Shown here piece by piece: positions 1-12,232 of a stretch of DNA of 64,000 nucleotides. The notes under the pieces are model-generated. The model was given only the letters and a program-made list of their open reading frames with translations, did not search any database and had not been told where the DNA came from. A program made the translations under genes and the position numbers. Source of the stretch: Chrysopilus asiliformis. Lineage: Eukaryota; Arthropoda; Insecta; Diptera; Rhagionidae. The stretch covers positions 18,893,487 through 18,957,486 of the forward strand of contig OZ035960.1 in assembly GCA_964034945.1 (NCBI GenBank), in the 5' to 3' direction. Position 1 is the first letter of the stretch, and every line of letters starts with the position of its first letter.

Positions 1-1369
1 TTAAACTAAATAAAAAAAACGTAAACGGCAGCACTGCGCTGCCATAATCCGGATTTCGAATCTAACCCCAAATTTCAATAGGAGCTCGATTTTTTCCCGT
101 TTTTATGATGAAGTCTCCCCAATACTGGATAGCAATTCGAATTATCGTCGTCGGATAAACGTGTATTAGATGTACAAAAAGAAAGTGATGCGCGCGCAAA
201 CCTCATGACGTCATTCTTAATAATAAGACCGAAAGAAATCGGAAAACATTTTCGATAATCGAATGATATCCAATTTTCAGAACAAAAGAAAACCCTTCGG
301 TGACCTCGACAGATTTTCCTTACCTGATAAATTCCTTCACCATCCTCCTATCCAGCTACAGTCAGTGTCATCATCTTAAATCGGCTTTTGTTAATTTCTT
401 TATTCCACAAAATATCTAGAATATCCCTCAGGATGGAAAATCACGGAAAATTCCTTCGTAAACTCAATTGAATTAAAAAAAAACTGCGGCACCCGTCAGT
501 TAAATTCTTATTTCCACTCTTATCGTCACAATTTTAACAAAGATACAAACGACACTGACATTTCATGCTCATTCAAACGCTCGTAATAGAATTGATTATT
601 TTTTATGAAACGAATCAACTCCCTTTTGATAATTTTGTTTACGATAAAAACACAAAACAAAAACATCAACTTCTCATTTCCCCGCTTTGTTGTTCAACTC
701 TCAAAATCCAATTTTGCTTCTTCTTTATATTTAGAACCACTTCTCACTGCAGGAATCGAAATTCGTGCCAGAAAATGTTTCGTTTGTAAAAACCCGGTAT
801 AAAGTATTGGGGTTTTTTGGAAACAAGAAATTCGGTTTTCTAGCTGGTAAACAAAATTATCTCGAGGTTACTTGGTTTGAATTCATAAAAATTTTCTCAA
901 TTATTTAATTAGAATTACACATTTCAAAAAACATAAGAAAAGAAAAGCTAAAATTGCCAGGGGCCAATCGTCAAATACTCTATATGATGATAAAAAAATG
1001 TTTATTTTAAAAAAAGCCTTCAAAAGACAAAAAATGACAAAAAAAATTTTTAAACAATTTTATCAAATATCAAAAAATGCGGAATACATCTAAGAAATCT
1101 TTTATCAGTTGTGTTTAAATTCTTCAATCATTATTAGGCAATTTGGTATCTCAAGTAATCTAAGTAGTTTCTCTAGTTTTAATAAAAAAATATAATTCTG
1201 AACATTTTATTGGGGTTTATGGTGATGCTGACACGTTGAATTTCTTCAATTCTACTAAATCATAATTAAAATGTTTATATATTTATATACGAAAAGTTTA
1301 TTTAACGGAACCATTTATTAATAAATAAATCAAAGAAAAAAGCTTTTAATTTACTAATTCATATTACTA
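1..1369. other. AT-rich DNA without a recognised gene
   Basis: No ORF with credible coding character is visible; the short frames near 565-800 are compositional. About 925-1005 is an inverted fragment of the tail of repeat family A (CTAAAATTGCCAGGGGCCAATCGTCAAATACTC followed by a T-rich ATGTTTAT stretch is the shared block, quoted here only in part of its length). Confidence 0.5.
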
Positions 1370-1750
1370 TTACTTTCTCATAGGAAGTATAATATTGTAT
1401 TCATAAAAACTTTCGACTTCTCGAAAAACATTTCCCCAGTACTCCTGAGTCGATTGGAGGATTATTACCAAATTGTCTTTCTGTCTGTCAGTCTGTGTAC
1501 AAGATTTCTCAAATTGCCGCTAGAGCAATAAAATTTTACGGGATATTTGGTCCTGGAATGGGACAATCCTATCAACTTTTGGTGGCAAGCCGTTAACCGA
1601 AAGTAATCAAAATGGCGGCCTTTAAAATAAAAATTCATATGTTTATGTCAACTAATATTTTATTCATCGAAATGTAGTGTAAATTGTGCTCAAACGCAGA
1701 TTTTGTATTAGAAAGTCTTGTCCTGTTCACATCAGGCATATTTATTTTAA
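1370..1750 (+). repeat. Interspersed repeat family D, copy 1
   Basis: Starts with a GTATTGTATTCAT..AAA..TTTCGACTTC block, has a CTGAGTCGATTGGAG centre, a short CTTTCTGTCTGTCAG stretch and an AAATGGCGGCC motif. The same order of blocks recurs at 41685-42290 (plus) and in part at 55955-56100 (minus); an end fragment flanks 62839-63117. No coding capacity is seen. The class is unknown. Confidence 0.6.
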
Positions 1751-1807
1751 ATTCACAAGTTTTATTCTTGTTTTTTGATCAAAATCAAATTACACGGAAT
1801 ATTTTTT

Positions 1808-1813
1808 TTTATT
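1808..1813 (-). terminator. Poly(A) signal candidate for the orphan gene
   Basis: AATAAA on the minus strand about 30 bases beyond the stop codon of the 187-aa frame. Confidence 0.35.
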
Positions 1814-1840
1814 GCATTCAAAATATATTATGATTAATAA

Positions 1841-2404
1841 TCACCATACGGGTATAAAAATAACAGCATAAGCAAAAAATAATATTATTTTAAAAATTGC
1901 CGATAGATAATTTTTTTCATTGTTTGACATGGGCTCGTCAATCGATGATAAAATGGGATATTCCTGTGGCGATGATGTTTTTTTTGAAGGTGCGTAATAT
2001 GTTGAATAGGACAAATTCTTCAAGGTGCCATTTATGCAGAATATCAACGTATCATTTTGGAATCCAAAAATATTATCCCATGTGATATTTTGGCTGTTGA
2101 GATGAAATGAATTTTTAATCGCTGGCTCATGTTCGGAGGAATTTGTGGTGGTGATAATTTTTCCATAAAATAGTTTGTAATTATGTTCAAGCGGCGAATA
2201 TTCAAACTTCATTCTATCAAAATATAAATTCAGTTTAAAAATGCGTTTAGAAGAGTTTGCTCCTTCTTTATAATATTGGATATAACCCGATTTATTATGT
2301 ATTTCAGTAAAATTCATTTTTAATACAAGATCTGAGCAAATGCTACAAATCAGTTTAACATTCAAAAATGAAAGAAAAACGGCTAAAAATATTATTCTTA
2401 ACAT
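1841..2404 (-). CDS. Orphan secreted or membrane glycoprotein, 187 aa
   Basis: A single-exon frame of 187 codons starting at an ATG (2404-2402). What is seen: a hydrophobic N-terminus typical of a signal peptide (about residues 1-22), a central ectodomain with eight N-X-S/T sequons (NFT, NKS, NSS twice, NIT, NDT, NGT, NLS) and few cysteines, and a hydrophobic C-terminal stretch (about 166-185) that could be a membrane anchor or GPI signal. A TATATAAA-type box lies about 80 bases upstream (2482-2489) and an AATAAA about 30 bases after the stop (1813-1808), so the unit looks like a complete small gene. I recognise no family. The last codons and stop fall in TATACCCGTATGGTGA, which is also the head motif of repeat family B, so the original C-terminus may have been replaced by a repeat end. 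The frame could still be a chance ORF in AT-rich DNA, but the sequon density and flanking signals argue against that. Confidence 0.45.
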   Translation of the reverse strand: MLRIIFLAVFLSFLNVKLICSICSDLVLKMNFTEIHNKSGYIQYYKEGANSSKRIFKLNLYFDRMKFEYSPLEHNYKLFYGKIITTTNSSEHEPAIKNSFHLNSQNITWDNIFGFQNDTLIFCINGTLKNLSYSTYYAPSKKTSSPQEYPILSSIDEPMSNNEKNYLSAIFKIILFFAYAVIFIPVW

Positions 2405-2481
2405 TTTTTTATAGCTTGATTTAACGTTACTACGCTGAAATAATCCAAATCAATACTAAATCATAAGTGAAAAAAATCATG

Positions 2482-2489
2482 TTTATATA
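2482..2489 (-). promoter_or_regulatory. TATA-box candidate for the orphan gene
   Basis: TATATAAA read on the minus strand, about 78-85 bases upstream of the ATG at 2404, leaving room for a start site near 2455 and a 5' UTR of about 50 bases. Assigned from position and sequence only. Confidence 0.35.
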
Positions 2490-2814
2490 TACTAAAGGAA
2501 TATTTCACAATCGCATTTAATAGTAATAAATTATTGGGAAAGGATTCAGTAGCAAAGTCTCTTCATATAATATTTTAATCATTTTTATGACTTGTAGAAA
2601 CCCTTGAAAATATCGATTTACTAATGGCAGTACAATAGCTCAAATATAATAACCGAAATAAGTATTTTAATACAGTTTAATAAAAATACAACTGGTGGGG
2701 AGTAGTATCCTACTGTTGGCGAAGGGTTGGGGGGTGCGAAAAGCACTACTAGCCGGATGTAAATTTTAAATCGGCTAGACATTAAGATTGGGTTCTCGCA
2801 TAAAGGCACACATC

Positions 2815-2965
2815 TCGGGCGTCATTTTGTCTGAGGCGGCGCGGCGCTTCAGGCGACATTTTGAAACATTTGAAGTTCGCTGCGTCAAATTCGGACCTCA
2901 GAAAGGACAAATCATAGAAATGCGCTTCCTTAGCAACTGTTAGGTCCATTTAAGGTAGGGTTGCC
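2815..2965 (-). repeat. Interspersed repeat E, copy 1
   Basis: The reverse complement matches 28425-28560: GGCAACCCTACCTTAAAT, then GACCTAACAGTTG, GAAGCGCAT, TTTGTCCTTT, GCAGCGAAC and a GCGCCGCGC block in the same order. It joins directly to family C at the other locus, so C and E may be parts of one larger element. Confidence 0.55.
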
Positions 2966-3016
2966 TTTCTGTCTTCTTTTCCCTAAACATTATCTTTTAT
3001 TTAAGACGTCCGGAGA

Positions 3017-3540
3017 ATTTTTATACCCGTATATGGTGAAACCAAAGGGTATATTAACTTTGCCTTACCGTTTGTAACGCCAAGATCCCGTTATCACACA
3101 CAAAAATGAATTACACCAGTGTGTTTAGAATGATAAAAAAAAAATTGAATTTTCCATGTCCGTCCGTCAGTCTGTGGCGCGGATTGCGGGCGCACGGATT
3201 AAGCTAAAGACTTGAAATTTTACGCAGATTAGTTTTTCGTAAAGGGCAAAAATTGACCATTAGAGGGGGTACCCTTCATACGAACGAAAACGTTTTCTGC
3301 GAATATCTCAAAAATGATGCAAACGATGCAAGAACAAAAGTTATTTAGGATATGATTCTATGTACATAAAACTCCCATACATCAAAATCCAATTGGAATA
3401 AATTTTAAAAAATCTTATTGGAAAGTTTGACTTCAAAGTGGAATTTTGGCACAACTGTTCGAATTTTGATACGAATATCACCATACGAGTTTTCAATAAT
3501 TACCAGATTGGCAATTATAGCTTTTGTTATGTTTTTTAAT
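3017..3540 (+). repeat. Repeat family B, copy 1
   Basis: Starts TTATACCCGTATATGGTGAAACC, continues through ..CTTTGCCTTACCGTTTG.., a GTCCGTCCGTCAG head, GGATTGCGGGCGCACGG, and ends in AGATTGGCAATTATAGC. It has no ORF. Close to the end is TCACCATACGAG, an inverted version of the start motif. Other copies: 40508-40870, 46150-46730, 59391-59935, 63348-63905. Confidence 0.75.
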
Positions 3541-3544
3541 GTTT

Positions 3545-3955
3545 CCGAGACACTGCTTTTCTAGGTCTGTATTTTGCCGCCCAGGGCGCATTCAAAAAGA
3601 GCAAGAATATCCCCGAAGTCCTTTAAAAAGAGGAAGCCCTTAAATATACCCTTTTATTTGATCTTTGCATTTCAAATTTTTAGCCTGTGGCGCAAAAATT
3701 TTTACCTACATGCATTTTTTCAAACTAAATTTTGGCTGCGGCGCAATTTTTGTTCTATATCGAAGAACTAAGACTTTTTTTTTTAAATTAGATAATTTCA
3801 AACAAAAATTGGGTTAAACCTCTTCTCTCTAACCAGTCTTTCAGAATTTCCAAGTTACACACAAAAATGCGTTTCTGCAACTTTTTTTTTAGAAAGGTAG
3901 GGGAACCAAATACAGGTTTTCCAGGGCGCCTCTTTGCCTTGGTATGGCCCTTTTT
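3545..3955 (-). repeat. Family C-related fragments
   Basis: GCGGCGCAATTTTTG, GTGGCGCAAAAATTT and CCAGGGCGC blocks match the family C copies at 15040-15475 and 28000-28445 in inverted or rearranged order. They are degenerate and non-coding. Confidence 0.45.
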
Positions 3956-3957
3956 CT

Positions 3958-4485
3958 TCTCAACCTCCCCCATACAAACGAAACAGTTTTCTGCAATTTT
4001 CCCGAAAACGGTGAGTCATCTTGAAAAATTCATTAAGGTAAAATGTGTTTAGAATAGACTTATCCATACATGAAAATCCAATCGGACCACTAATTCCCTT
4101 TCTCCCATACAGATGGAATATGTCTTCCTGTTTTCTCGAAAACTGTGCATCGTAACGAAACATTTATGAAGAATTTGATTTTACATAACCGTTCCATACA
4201 TAAAAATCCAATTGGACCAGTTCTTCCCACCTCCCCTATACAAATTTAATACTTTTTTTCTATTTTCTCGAAAACGGTGAGTCATATTGAAAAATTTATT
4301 AAGGTAAAATGTGTTTAGAATATGATTTTACATAACCGTTCCATACATCAAAATCCAATCGAACCGTTATTTTCCCTCTTTCCTATACAAAATGGATTTT
4401 TTTAAATAAATATTTTGTCTGTCATCATATAAAGTATTTGACGACTAACCCCTGGCAATTGTAACTTTTCTGTAGTTTTCTTCTT
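3958..4485 (+). repeat. Repeat family A, 5'-truncated copy
   Basis: Contains two to three internal units of about 150 bases, each holding CCATACA..AAATCCAATCGGACC, TTTTCTCGAAAACGGTGAGTC and AAAATGTGTTTAGAATA, then the tail GACTAACCCCTGGCAATTGTAAC. The CTGT-rich head is missing. Confidence 0.7.
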
Positions 4486-6780
4486 GATTTATGATAAATT
4501 CCACGGAATAAAACTGCCGTCAAAATATGTGGATTTGATGAAACAAAAAAAGAATGGAGGTGTGTTATCAAAAAAACCGTTATCACTTGTCGAGTTGGGT
4601 GTGATACTCTTCGCCTAAAAGTATGTTATCCCATCTGGCATTTTCAAAATCAATCGCACACTCGTAAACCTTTCGCATGGGTTAGTAAACCCACACATAG
4701 CTCTTTAGATCGAGTTTATCGTCTTGTCGTGTTTGACGTAAAATGCCTGCTTTTTTTGACTTTTCTTGACAGTATCAATTTGAGAGCCCCCTCGGTCCGG
4801 TGCTCGGCTCAATGTGTAACGTCGACGAACGGATATCCGTCCACGAGTCGGATTTTATAGAGTCCTTTGAGTCCCGTTTAGCCCTGAAATTGCGTCCTGC
4901 GAAGCAAACAATACGATCAATTTTTGACATTTGACCTAACGTCTTGACGAGGCGTGAAGTGTGTGGTGGTTTCAATTAATGGATTTTCGTGCATCAGAAA
5001 GTGTTGTCAATCAACTATTACTGTGCCATATAGTATATAGAAGCTATCAGATTGAAAATTAAACAAAAAAAATCATTAAAATATCATCCAAAAAGTGTTT
5101 TTGGTGTCAGAAACCGAAGACGAGACGAGAAAAAAACAACAACCGCAATTCAACCCAAAATGTTAATTTCAACTCCTCGCTCGATAAAAATACAAAAATG
5201 AAATTCGTTTTTAGTTTTGTGAATTAAGAAAACAAGATAAAACACAGATTTGATTGAATCCAAAAACCGATCGCACCACCATTTTCCCATTCTGGAAATA
5301 ATCACAAAAATTATTTGATAGTGCTGTAAGAGGTTATGCTGTTTATCTGCGACGATAAGGGAATTTTGAATCGCCATAAGAAAAACAACTTGACGAACTG
5401 GTATGTGAATGAAATGTTGTTGTACTCAATTTGTGATAGCCAAACATTTTATAAAGTGCAACTTGCGAAAAATCCGATATCCAAAATGACCTCTACTTCA
5501 AATTTCGTCCATCCCAGATTCGAATTTTCGGTGAGATTCTGTGGAGTGTTTTTTTTAACGTGTCCAAAACTGATCTCGCCGTGTGATGCAATAAAAATCT
5601 CGTCATTATAACGAAATATTCGAGCAGTAAATTTCGAAATACCATCAGTCCAAGTGCATTCGAAATTGAGGAAAAATTCAAATGAATTTAGGCTGCGGCG
5701 CGGCGGAAAACGTTGAATTCCAAACGATCACGCTGATAACGAATCATCGACCCTTCAATAATACTTCTTCAGTTTTTTTTTCTTTTCTTTTTTTTTAAGC
5801 AACAGTAGTCCGCTGAAGAGCTCAATTGTCTAGCATGAATTGCCTGTTTCGAATAATCAGCTTATATTGGGAATTCTTTAAAGGCAAATTTGTTGTCGCT
5901 GTTGCGTTTAGCCTGTCGATCGACACATCATAACCTCAATTCCCAATCAATGATCGGAATCGATCGACTTTTTAATTGGCAATCGAATGGAATAAACGTC
6001 AAATGTACGACTTTTTTTCTCTTTTCTCTCTCTCTGCCGTTTTTAATTACTTGACATAACCTTGGCCACTGGCGCTTTAGTGATCGCCATCGGTCTACCT
6101 CTCTCTCGTTCCGTCATTACAAATTGAATAATTAAAAAAATCTTACAGTGCTTTGGATATAATTAAGAAGAAAACACTGCATAAACATTGATTTACCAGT
6201 TTAAGTAGAAATAAATTCGCTTAATTTGATGTAATTACTTGGAATCAATTTTATTACATTTTACTACTAGATTGACGTTAGAATGTGTGCAATCATCAAT
6301 TTAATTTCATATGCCTACATTTTATACATATATGAATTTAATATCTATTTTTCGTTGCGCTAGTGTAGAAAATACATAAACGGAGGCGCAAACAAAAAAT
6401 GCATGAAACATATGAGATAAGACTTTATTTAGCACAGAAAATTAGCCGAGTGAAAGTAAATTGAAGAAAAAACACCAAGCCTAACTGGAAATTTGGCGGT
6501 CCAAAGAAATTATAAAAATACACTTTGCAAATTAATTCCTTATCGCTTCGTACAAATAACGTACTTACAATGGCGCAAAAATATCCTTTCTGTGACGACA
6601 CAACTGGCACGTGGTAAAATATCCCGTTATCATTAAATAACGAATTTTCCATAAGCAAATACCTCCATCTCGCCTGGAATGGCCGCGACAGTCCCGAATT
6701 TAGACGTGCTATACTACCACCTCGGAAACTATAGACTCCTGTTCCGGATTTTCCAAATTTCTGTTGTAATTTGTCAAACG
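4486..6780. other. Repeat-poor stretch, no definite gene
   Basis: Less repetitive than its surroundings. 4760-4980 is relatively GC-rich. A good donor (CTG|GTATGT) follows at 5400/5401 after a short ATG frame beginning at 5336. It could be an untranslated first exon of a plus-strand gene such as Hnf4, but the frame would end in phase 2, which does not fit the Hnf4 acceptor in coding use. Treat any exon here as unproven. Confidence 0.25.
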
Positions 6781-6884
6781 CTAGAAAAAAGGATCATTAA
6801 ATATCCAAAAAGTACTAGACTTCGGCTTACATTTTTTCGCATGCGGCGCATTTTTTCAAAGATTTTTCACAAAGAAGTATATTA

Positions 6885-7592
6885 GACTTAGTATAGCGTT
6901 TGTAACGCATCGAAGCAATCATCGGACACAAAAATTAACTACACCAGAGTGTTAGGGATGACAGAAGATTTTGATTTCCGCATGTCCGACCGTCTGTCTG
7001 TGTGTCCGTCTGTCTGTGTGTCCGTCTGTCTGTCAGTTTGTCTGTCTCTCTGTCCGTCTGTTTGTCCGTCTGTCCGTGAACACCCTACCTTCGACAGGAT
7101 TAAGCTAGAGACTCGAAGTTTTGTATAGTTATGTATCTCGTAAATGGGTAGGCTAAGATATTGACCGGTCAAAATAGGACGATTTCAGCCCCCTACCCCA
7201 TTCAAACGAAACAGTTTTTCGCAAATTTCTCGGAAACGGTGAGTCATATTGAAAAATTTATTAAAATGAATTGTGTTTAGAATAGGATTTCACATAACTC
7301 ATCCATACACCAAAATCCAATCGGACCATTATTTTCCCCCTTTCCTATACAAATTGCATACTTTTGTCCAGTTTTCTCGAAAACTTTGCATCGTATGGAA
7401 AGATTTATAAAGACGAAATGTGTTCGGAATATGATTTTACATAACTTATCGATACATCAAAATCCAATCGGACCACTATTTTCCCCCTTTCCTATACAAA
7501 ATGGATTTTTTTAAATAAATATTTTGTCTGTCATCATATAGTGGTTGACGATTGGCCGCTGGCAATTGTAGCTCTTCTTATGTTTTTTCAAA
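6885..7592 (+). repeat. Repeat family A, near full-length copy
   Basis: Head TATTAGACTTAGTATAGCG, TTTGTAACGCATCGAAGC, a CTGT/GTCC-rich tract (6985-7075), TTAAGCTAGAGACTCGAAG, three internal units with AAATCCAATCGGACC, and the tail GGCAATTGTAGC. No ORF survives; frames rich in RQTDG are translations of the CTGT tract. Confidence 0.75.
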
Positions 7593-8576
7593 AATTTGTC
7601 ATGCGGCTCTTTTACTTTAGTATACTACGTACATATAAAAGCAATGTAGTGAAAATATGTTTTATAAACACTTTGGTTTATGAACATCCAAAAAAGTCAG
7701 AACAGTCCAAAAAGTCAGTTCAGACTGTTGAAAAATCGCCACTGCGACTGAGAAATGATCGTGCAAATACCCCGTTAAACATCTTACACTTAAGACATTG
7801 CGTTTTTTTGCTACAATATTTAAATCGCCTATTTTCTTAGCATGTGGTGAAATTGGCGAATCACTCAACTTGCACGTTGAAAAAAAAAATCACGCAAGCA
7901 ACAACTAAAATTCTCAATAATCATTTGTTGTGCAAGTGACGTCGATCCGCAATCATTTTGCCGCGAATAAGACGCGAACATTTGATTGATTGTAGCAAGT
8001 GTTTGTTTTTTGGATAACGCTTGGTTTATTTTTTAGCAAAGATACAACCAAAAAAAAACTTTTTTTTGCTAGTAATTGAAGATCGACGATTGACAGTAAT
8101 TGTTATTGAATTGTGTCGTGTATTGAGTGAAGATACCAGATTGGAAAGCCGGCAATTGCACCAACTTGGAATTTTTAGGCAATCTAGTTTAGCTATTCTA
8201 GCCGATCTAGACTAGAAACGCTAGCAAATCTATCCATTTTAGTCGCTCCAGCTTAGAAATGTTTGTTTGTTTAGTGCGAAATGATTGCGTTGATGATTTA
8301 TACACCATAGTTGGCTGGACCCGGTGGACAGTGGGCGCGCGCGTTTGTTAATTTCGCTTATGTGTTCACTGATCGCTCCTCTAGGCCTTGCTTGCTGTGT
8401 TGGTGATTCAAGCCACTGTCCCCAGCGTGTTAAGTGATGCTGCCGCTGTTGCTAGAGAACTCCGCCAGCAGAATGTTTTGAATTTAATTAATATCAATAA
8501 ACGGCCATAATATCATACATCTGCTACAGACTTGTCTTTTATGTCAACTGGTTGTTTTGTTGCCGTTCGCTTGTCG
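7593..8576. other. Unassigned intergenic DNA
   Basis: No exon, repeat family or inverted repeat recognised. 8320-8470 is slightly GC-richer (GGGCGCGCGCG at about 8333) but has no open frame of note. Confidence 0.3.
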
Positions 8577-8578
8577 TA

Positions 8579-9655
8579 CACTGAGAGAAATACCCCATTG
8601 CGATATTTACAATGATGCATTGTAAATCTTCGCATTGTAAAAACTTTCCCCAAATTGGAAAAGCACGCAATTTTCAATATAAACTTATTGATCTTACATA
8701 TACATTAATATGAAAACAGGGAAAACTATGTTTTCATGGTAAATTTTACATTGTTTGTTGATGAATTGATATGTACTATTGAAAAACCCAGAGTAAAATA
8801 CAAAATAATATAAATCATATATAATTTTACATTGAAGATTTGTAAATTTTACAATTTTCCATATCATTTAATACATGTGAGTTAATAAAATCCGAAATTA
8901 CATTTTTCGACTTTACATTTTTCGACTTACATACGAAATTACATTTTTCGACTATAAAATCATGCATTTCAACTTATACTTTTATATTTTTGTGAGGTTA
9001 ATTTTGTATTTTCAAATGTAAAAAGAAAAAGAAAGTTGATGCCTTCAGCCGCCATATTTCCCATTGACATTTGATGGAAACGATTTCGTTTCGAGAATTA
9101 AATTTCTTATTTCAGGCGAATGACTGAAGGATATTGCATAAAAAGTATATAGCAGACATTTTTGAAACAGCATAATTTTATTGGCATCAAAATTTCATTG
9201 CAAAAGAAAAAATAAATTTGACTGGTAAAATAATTTGATGGCCCATTAAAATCTGTTTAAATTTCAGATCCAATATTGTCGAAAAATTTTCGTGGCAACT
9301 AAAATCACGACATGCAATCGGAGGAAAAGTCCATTATAAAATAATACTCCACAAAAAGTTTCGATTAATTTATCGCCATTAGATTTTTCTTGTTCGCTTT
9401 CTGTTTACGTTTTAATTTGTTTATCTCTGTTCACTCACCAAGCTAAGTAACCATTCGAGGGAGAAAGAAAACGCCGCATATTTGCTGCTTAAAATGCACA
9501 ATATGGGTATCAATTCATATGGCAAAATGTTGAATTCACAATGCGGCCGTGTTTCACATTACTCAATGTAAATCTTACAATTTTGCGCAATGGCGCCCTT
9601 TTATAGTTGAAACATACGAATTCATATGCGTTTTCTATGACTTTTTCGCTCAGTG
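8579..9655. mobile_element. TA-flanked inverted-repeat element, about 1.08 kb
   Basis: Ends match as CACTGAGAGAAA (left) and CACTGAGCGAAA (right, reversed), and both sides are flanked by TA (8577-8578, 9656-9657). The interior is AT-rich with many TTGTAAAT/ATTTACAA blocks and no transposase frame. It is probably a non-autonomous DNA element. Similar ends occur at 14763-14979 and 21736-21999. Confidence 0.5.
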
Positions 9656-10049
9656 TAGCGTTTTTGTCAATACGGATTTGAATGTGAAGCTCAACATGCG
9701 AAAGGTGGATGAAAACAAAAAGTCTCAACTTGATTTTTGTTTTTGCTCGATTTAGATTTCGAATTAAATAGCGAAAAAAAAATCCAAGAGTGGCATTTTT
9801 TTTTAATTTTTAAAATATAGGGGGTTTTCCAGAGAAACTTGAAGAAAGGTCTTTTCACTTTTTTTTTTTTGTTTTGATCAAAATTTAAATTTGAAATGTT
9901 TTTGCAACTAACTTTTTTACTATGGAGATATTCTTTTTTATAAAAAAAAGCACAAAAATTTGGTGACTTAGTTAGATATTGGCTATGGGAATAAGTTCTT
10001 AGCGTTTTGGTGAAAAATCTTCTTTATTTTCGCTTCAAATTACATATGG

Positions 10050-10470
10050 ATTTTATTCAAACTATGTTCCGTTGATCCCTTCTAGGTATGTTTTGACCGG
10101 CTTAGCAATGTTTGGCCTTGCATTTTCGTGGAGTAGAATCTACTTGCTATGTCTGTCGACCCATTCCGGACGTTTTTCGACAATAACTCGCTACAAACGT
10201 GTCGCCACTGATGGATTTTGACGGTTTCAAGAGCTCATAGTACACAACGCTGTTCAAATTCCACTTTATCTCTGACATCGAAATCACCACTTCTAAGCGA
10301 TGCACTGAAAATCTGCATGTGGGTTCTGCTAGAGCATGATTGCCATAGGGTTCCACAAGCAAACGATGCGATTCCGCGGCACTTTTCTTGAAAAAACTTT
10401 GAAGAAGCAAAATTTCCCGCAAAATGACCCTTAATCGACACAAACCACAACATTTTCAGCAAGAGAAAAG
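10050..10470 (-). pseudogene. Degenerate mariner-like transposase relic
   Basis: Minus-strand fragments in more than one frame show mariner hallmarks. An N-terminal block resembles AAESHRLL.E.YG and RSGDFDVRDK (helix-turn-helix region), then VVYYELLKP (before the catalytic centre), then ARPNIAKPVKTYLEG (region of the second catalytic aspartate). The linker and first catalytic region between the N-terminal block and VVYYELLKP are deleted and frameshifts separate the pieces, so no functional enzyme can be made. A related end sequence (GGCTATGGG.ATAAGTTCTTAGCG) lies at 9985-10010 and, inverted, at 13895-13930. Confidence 0.7.
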
Positions 10471-10754
10471 TAATAGTTTTTTACGCTCACAGCGCACACC
10501 TACATAGGATGTCCAGATTCCTATTTCTGTAAACCCGGAGATTGGTTGTGGTGAAAAAAAAAATAATATGGCGAAAAGCGCTAATATTTTTCCCTAGAAT
10601 ATTGATAGAATCTGGACACCAACTCTCATAGAACCATCCGTTGTTTGTGATATCTATCATAACACATTTCTCAGTCAACCACAACACATAAAGATGAACA
10701 TAAGATGTTATGCTCATAGAAAACCAAACAACCAAGTAATTTTAAAAACAACGT

Positions 10755-11438
10755 TATTAAAAACAAAACAAAAGAAAAGCTACAATTGCCAGGGACCCAT
10801 CGTCAAATACTCTATTTGATGACAGACAAAATGTTTATTTAGAAAAGTCCATTTGTGTAGGAAAGGAGTGGTCCGATTGGAATTTGATGTATGGAACGGT
10901 TATGTAGAATCATATTCTAAACACATTTCGTATTTATAAATTTTTCGATACGTCGCACAGTTTTCGAGAAAACAGGGAAAAAGTATTCCATTTGAATGGG
11001 AGGGGGAAAGCAGTGGTCCAATTGGATTTTGGTGTATGGATGAGTTATGTAAAATCTTATTCCAAACATATTTACCTTTCGAAATTTTTCAATATGACTC
11101 GTCGTTTCCGAGAAATTTGCGAAAAACTGTTTCGTTTGAATGGGAGGAGGGGGCTGGAATCGTCCAATTTTGCCCGTTCAAGAACTTAGCCTAGCCATTT
11201 ACTAGATACGTAACTGTACAAAGCTTCGAATCTCTAGCTGAATCTTTTCGAAAATTAGGGTTACGGACAAACGGACAGACAGACGGACGGACAGACGGAC
11301 GGACATGTGGAAATCAAAATCTTTGGTCATCCATAACACTCTGGTGTAGTTCATTTTTGTGTTCGATGGTTGGTTCGATGCGTCACAAACGGTATCTAAT
11401 ATACTTCTATATGATATATCATATAGGGTATAAAAATC
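10755..11438 (-). repeat. Repeat family A copy
   Basis: Inverted copy from GCTACAATTGCCAGGG to a GGACAGACGG tract and ACGGTATCTAATATAC. The head ends in an ATATGATATATCATAT palindrome followed by GGGTATAAAAA. Confidence 0.75.
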
Positions 11439-11750
11439 AATAAAACAAAACAATAATTAATAAGGTAAAGGGCTATTATATTGACCTATCAATCACAATT
11501 TTGAGTTTGACGTTAAAAATTGATACTAAGTTTCATGTGAAAGTTTTCAACAATGGTTATAGTGTGAACATTGGACAATTAAATATGGGAAAGATAATTT
11601 GATTGTTTCAAAAATTACTTTTTAACTTTAGTTTAGTTAATTTTTAAATAATAGTCTCGAATGTATTTATTATTGACCTAACAAGAAAAAATTCGTCCTA
11701 ATATTGACTGTCAGCGCTTCTATTATTGACCCAACGTATTTGGACCCCAC

Positions 11751-12103
11751 ACGGCAAAAAATCCTGGAGTATTTTTCAATCCAAAAATTATATTGACGAA
11801 ATCTTAATACATATTTTGGATTGGAATTTAATACATTTAATACATGCGAATTTTTGAAAATATTTTAGCCTTTTTTGCAGTCATATTTGAAAAGTTTTTT
11901 ATTATGTATCGAACTTAAGTACTTTTAACATTAATGTCTACAATTTAATCAAAATTTTAGACTTTAATACTGAATTAAACCAAAAATAAATTTATAAGAA
12001 TTTCCAATCCATATTATTGGATTAGAATTTTCCATTGGATTACATATAGGTCCAGCGTAATCCAGTTTTGATTGGAATTTACTCCAAGATTTTTTACCGT
12101 GGC
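11751..12103. mobile_element. Miniature inverted-repeat element inside the pogo-like element
   Basis: Ends CACACGGCAAAAAATCCTGG and, reversed, CCACGGTAAAAAATCTTGG, both followed by GGATTGGA/TCCAATC blocks. A sequence like ACGTATTTGG lies immediately outside both ends and could be a 9-10 bp target duplication. No ORF. Confidence 0.6.
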
Positions 12104-12232
12104 ACGTATTTGGCCCAGTCCACAATTTTTTGCTCTTCCTCAGGTTTAAGGATCGTAGGATGGCCTATGTCAGAATGTACTGGAAATTTACCCTTGTGTT
12201 TATATAGTAACGATGTTTTTGGTATTTTGAAG

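Noticed and set aside
5336..5400. ATG exon with GTATGT donor as a fourth Hnf4 first exon
   Set aside because: It ends in phase 2 whereas exon 2 needs phase 1; it could only be an untranslated exon.
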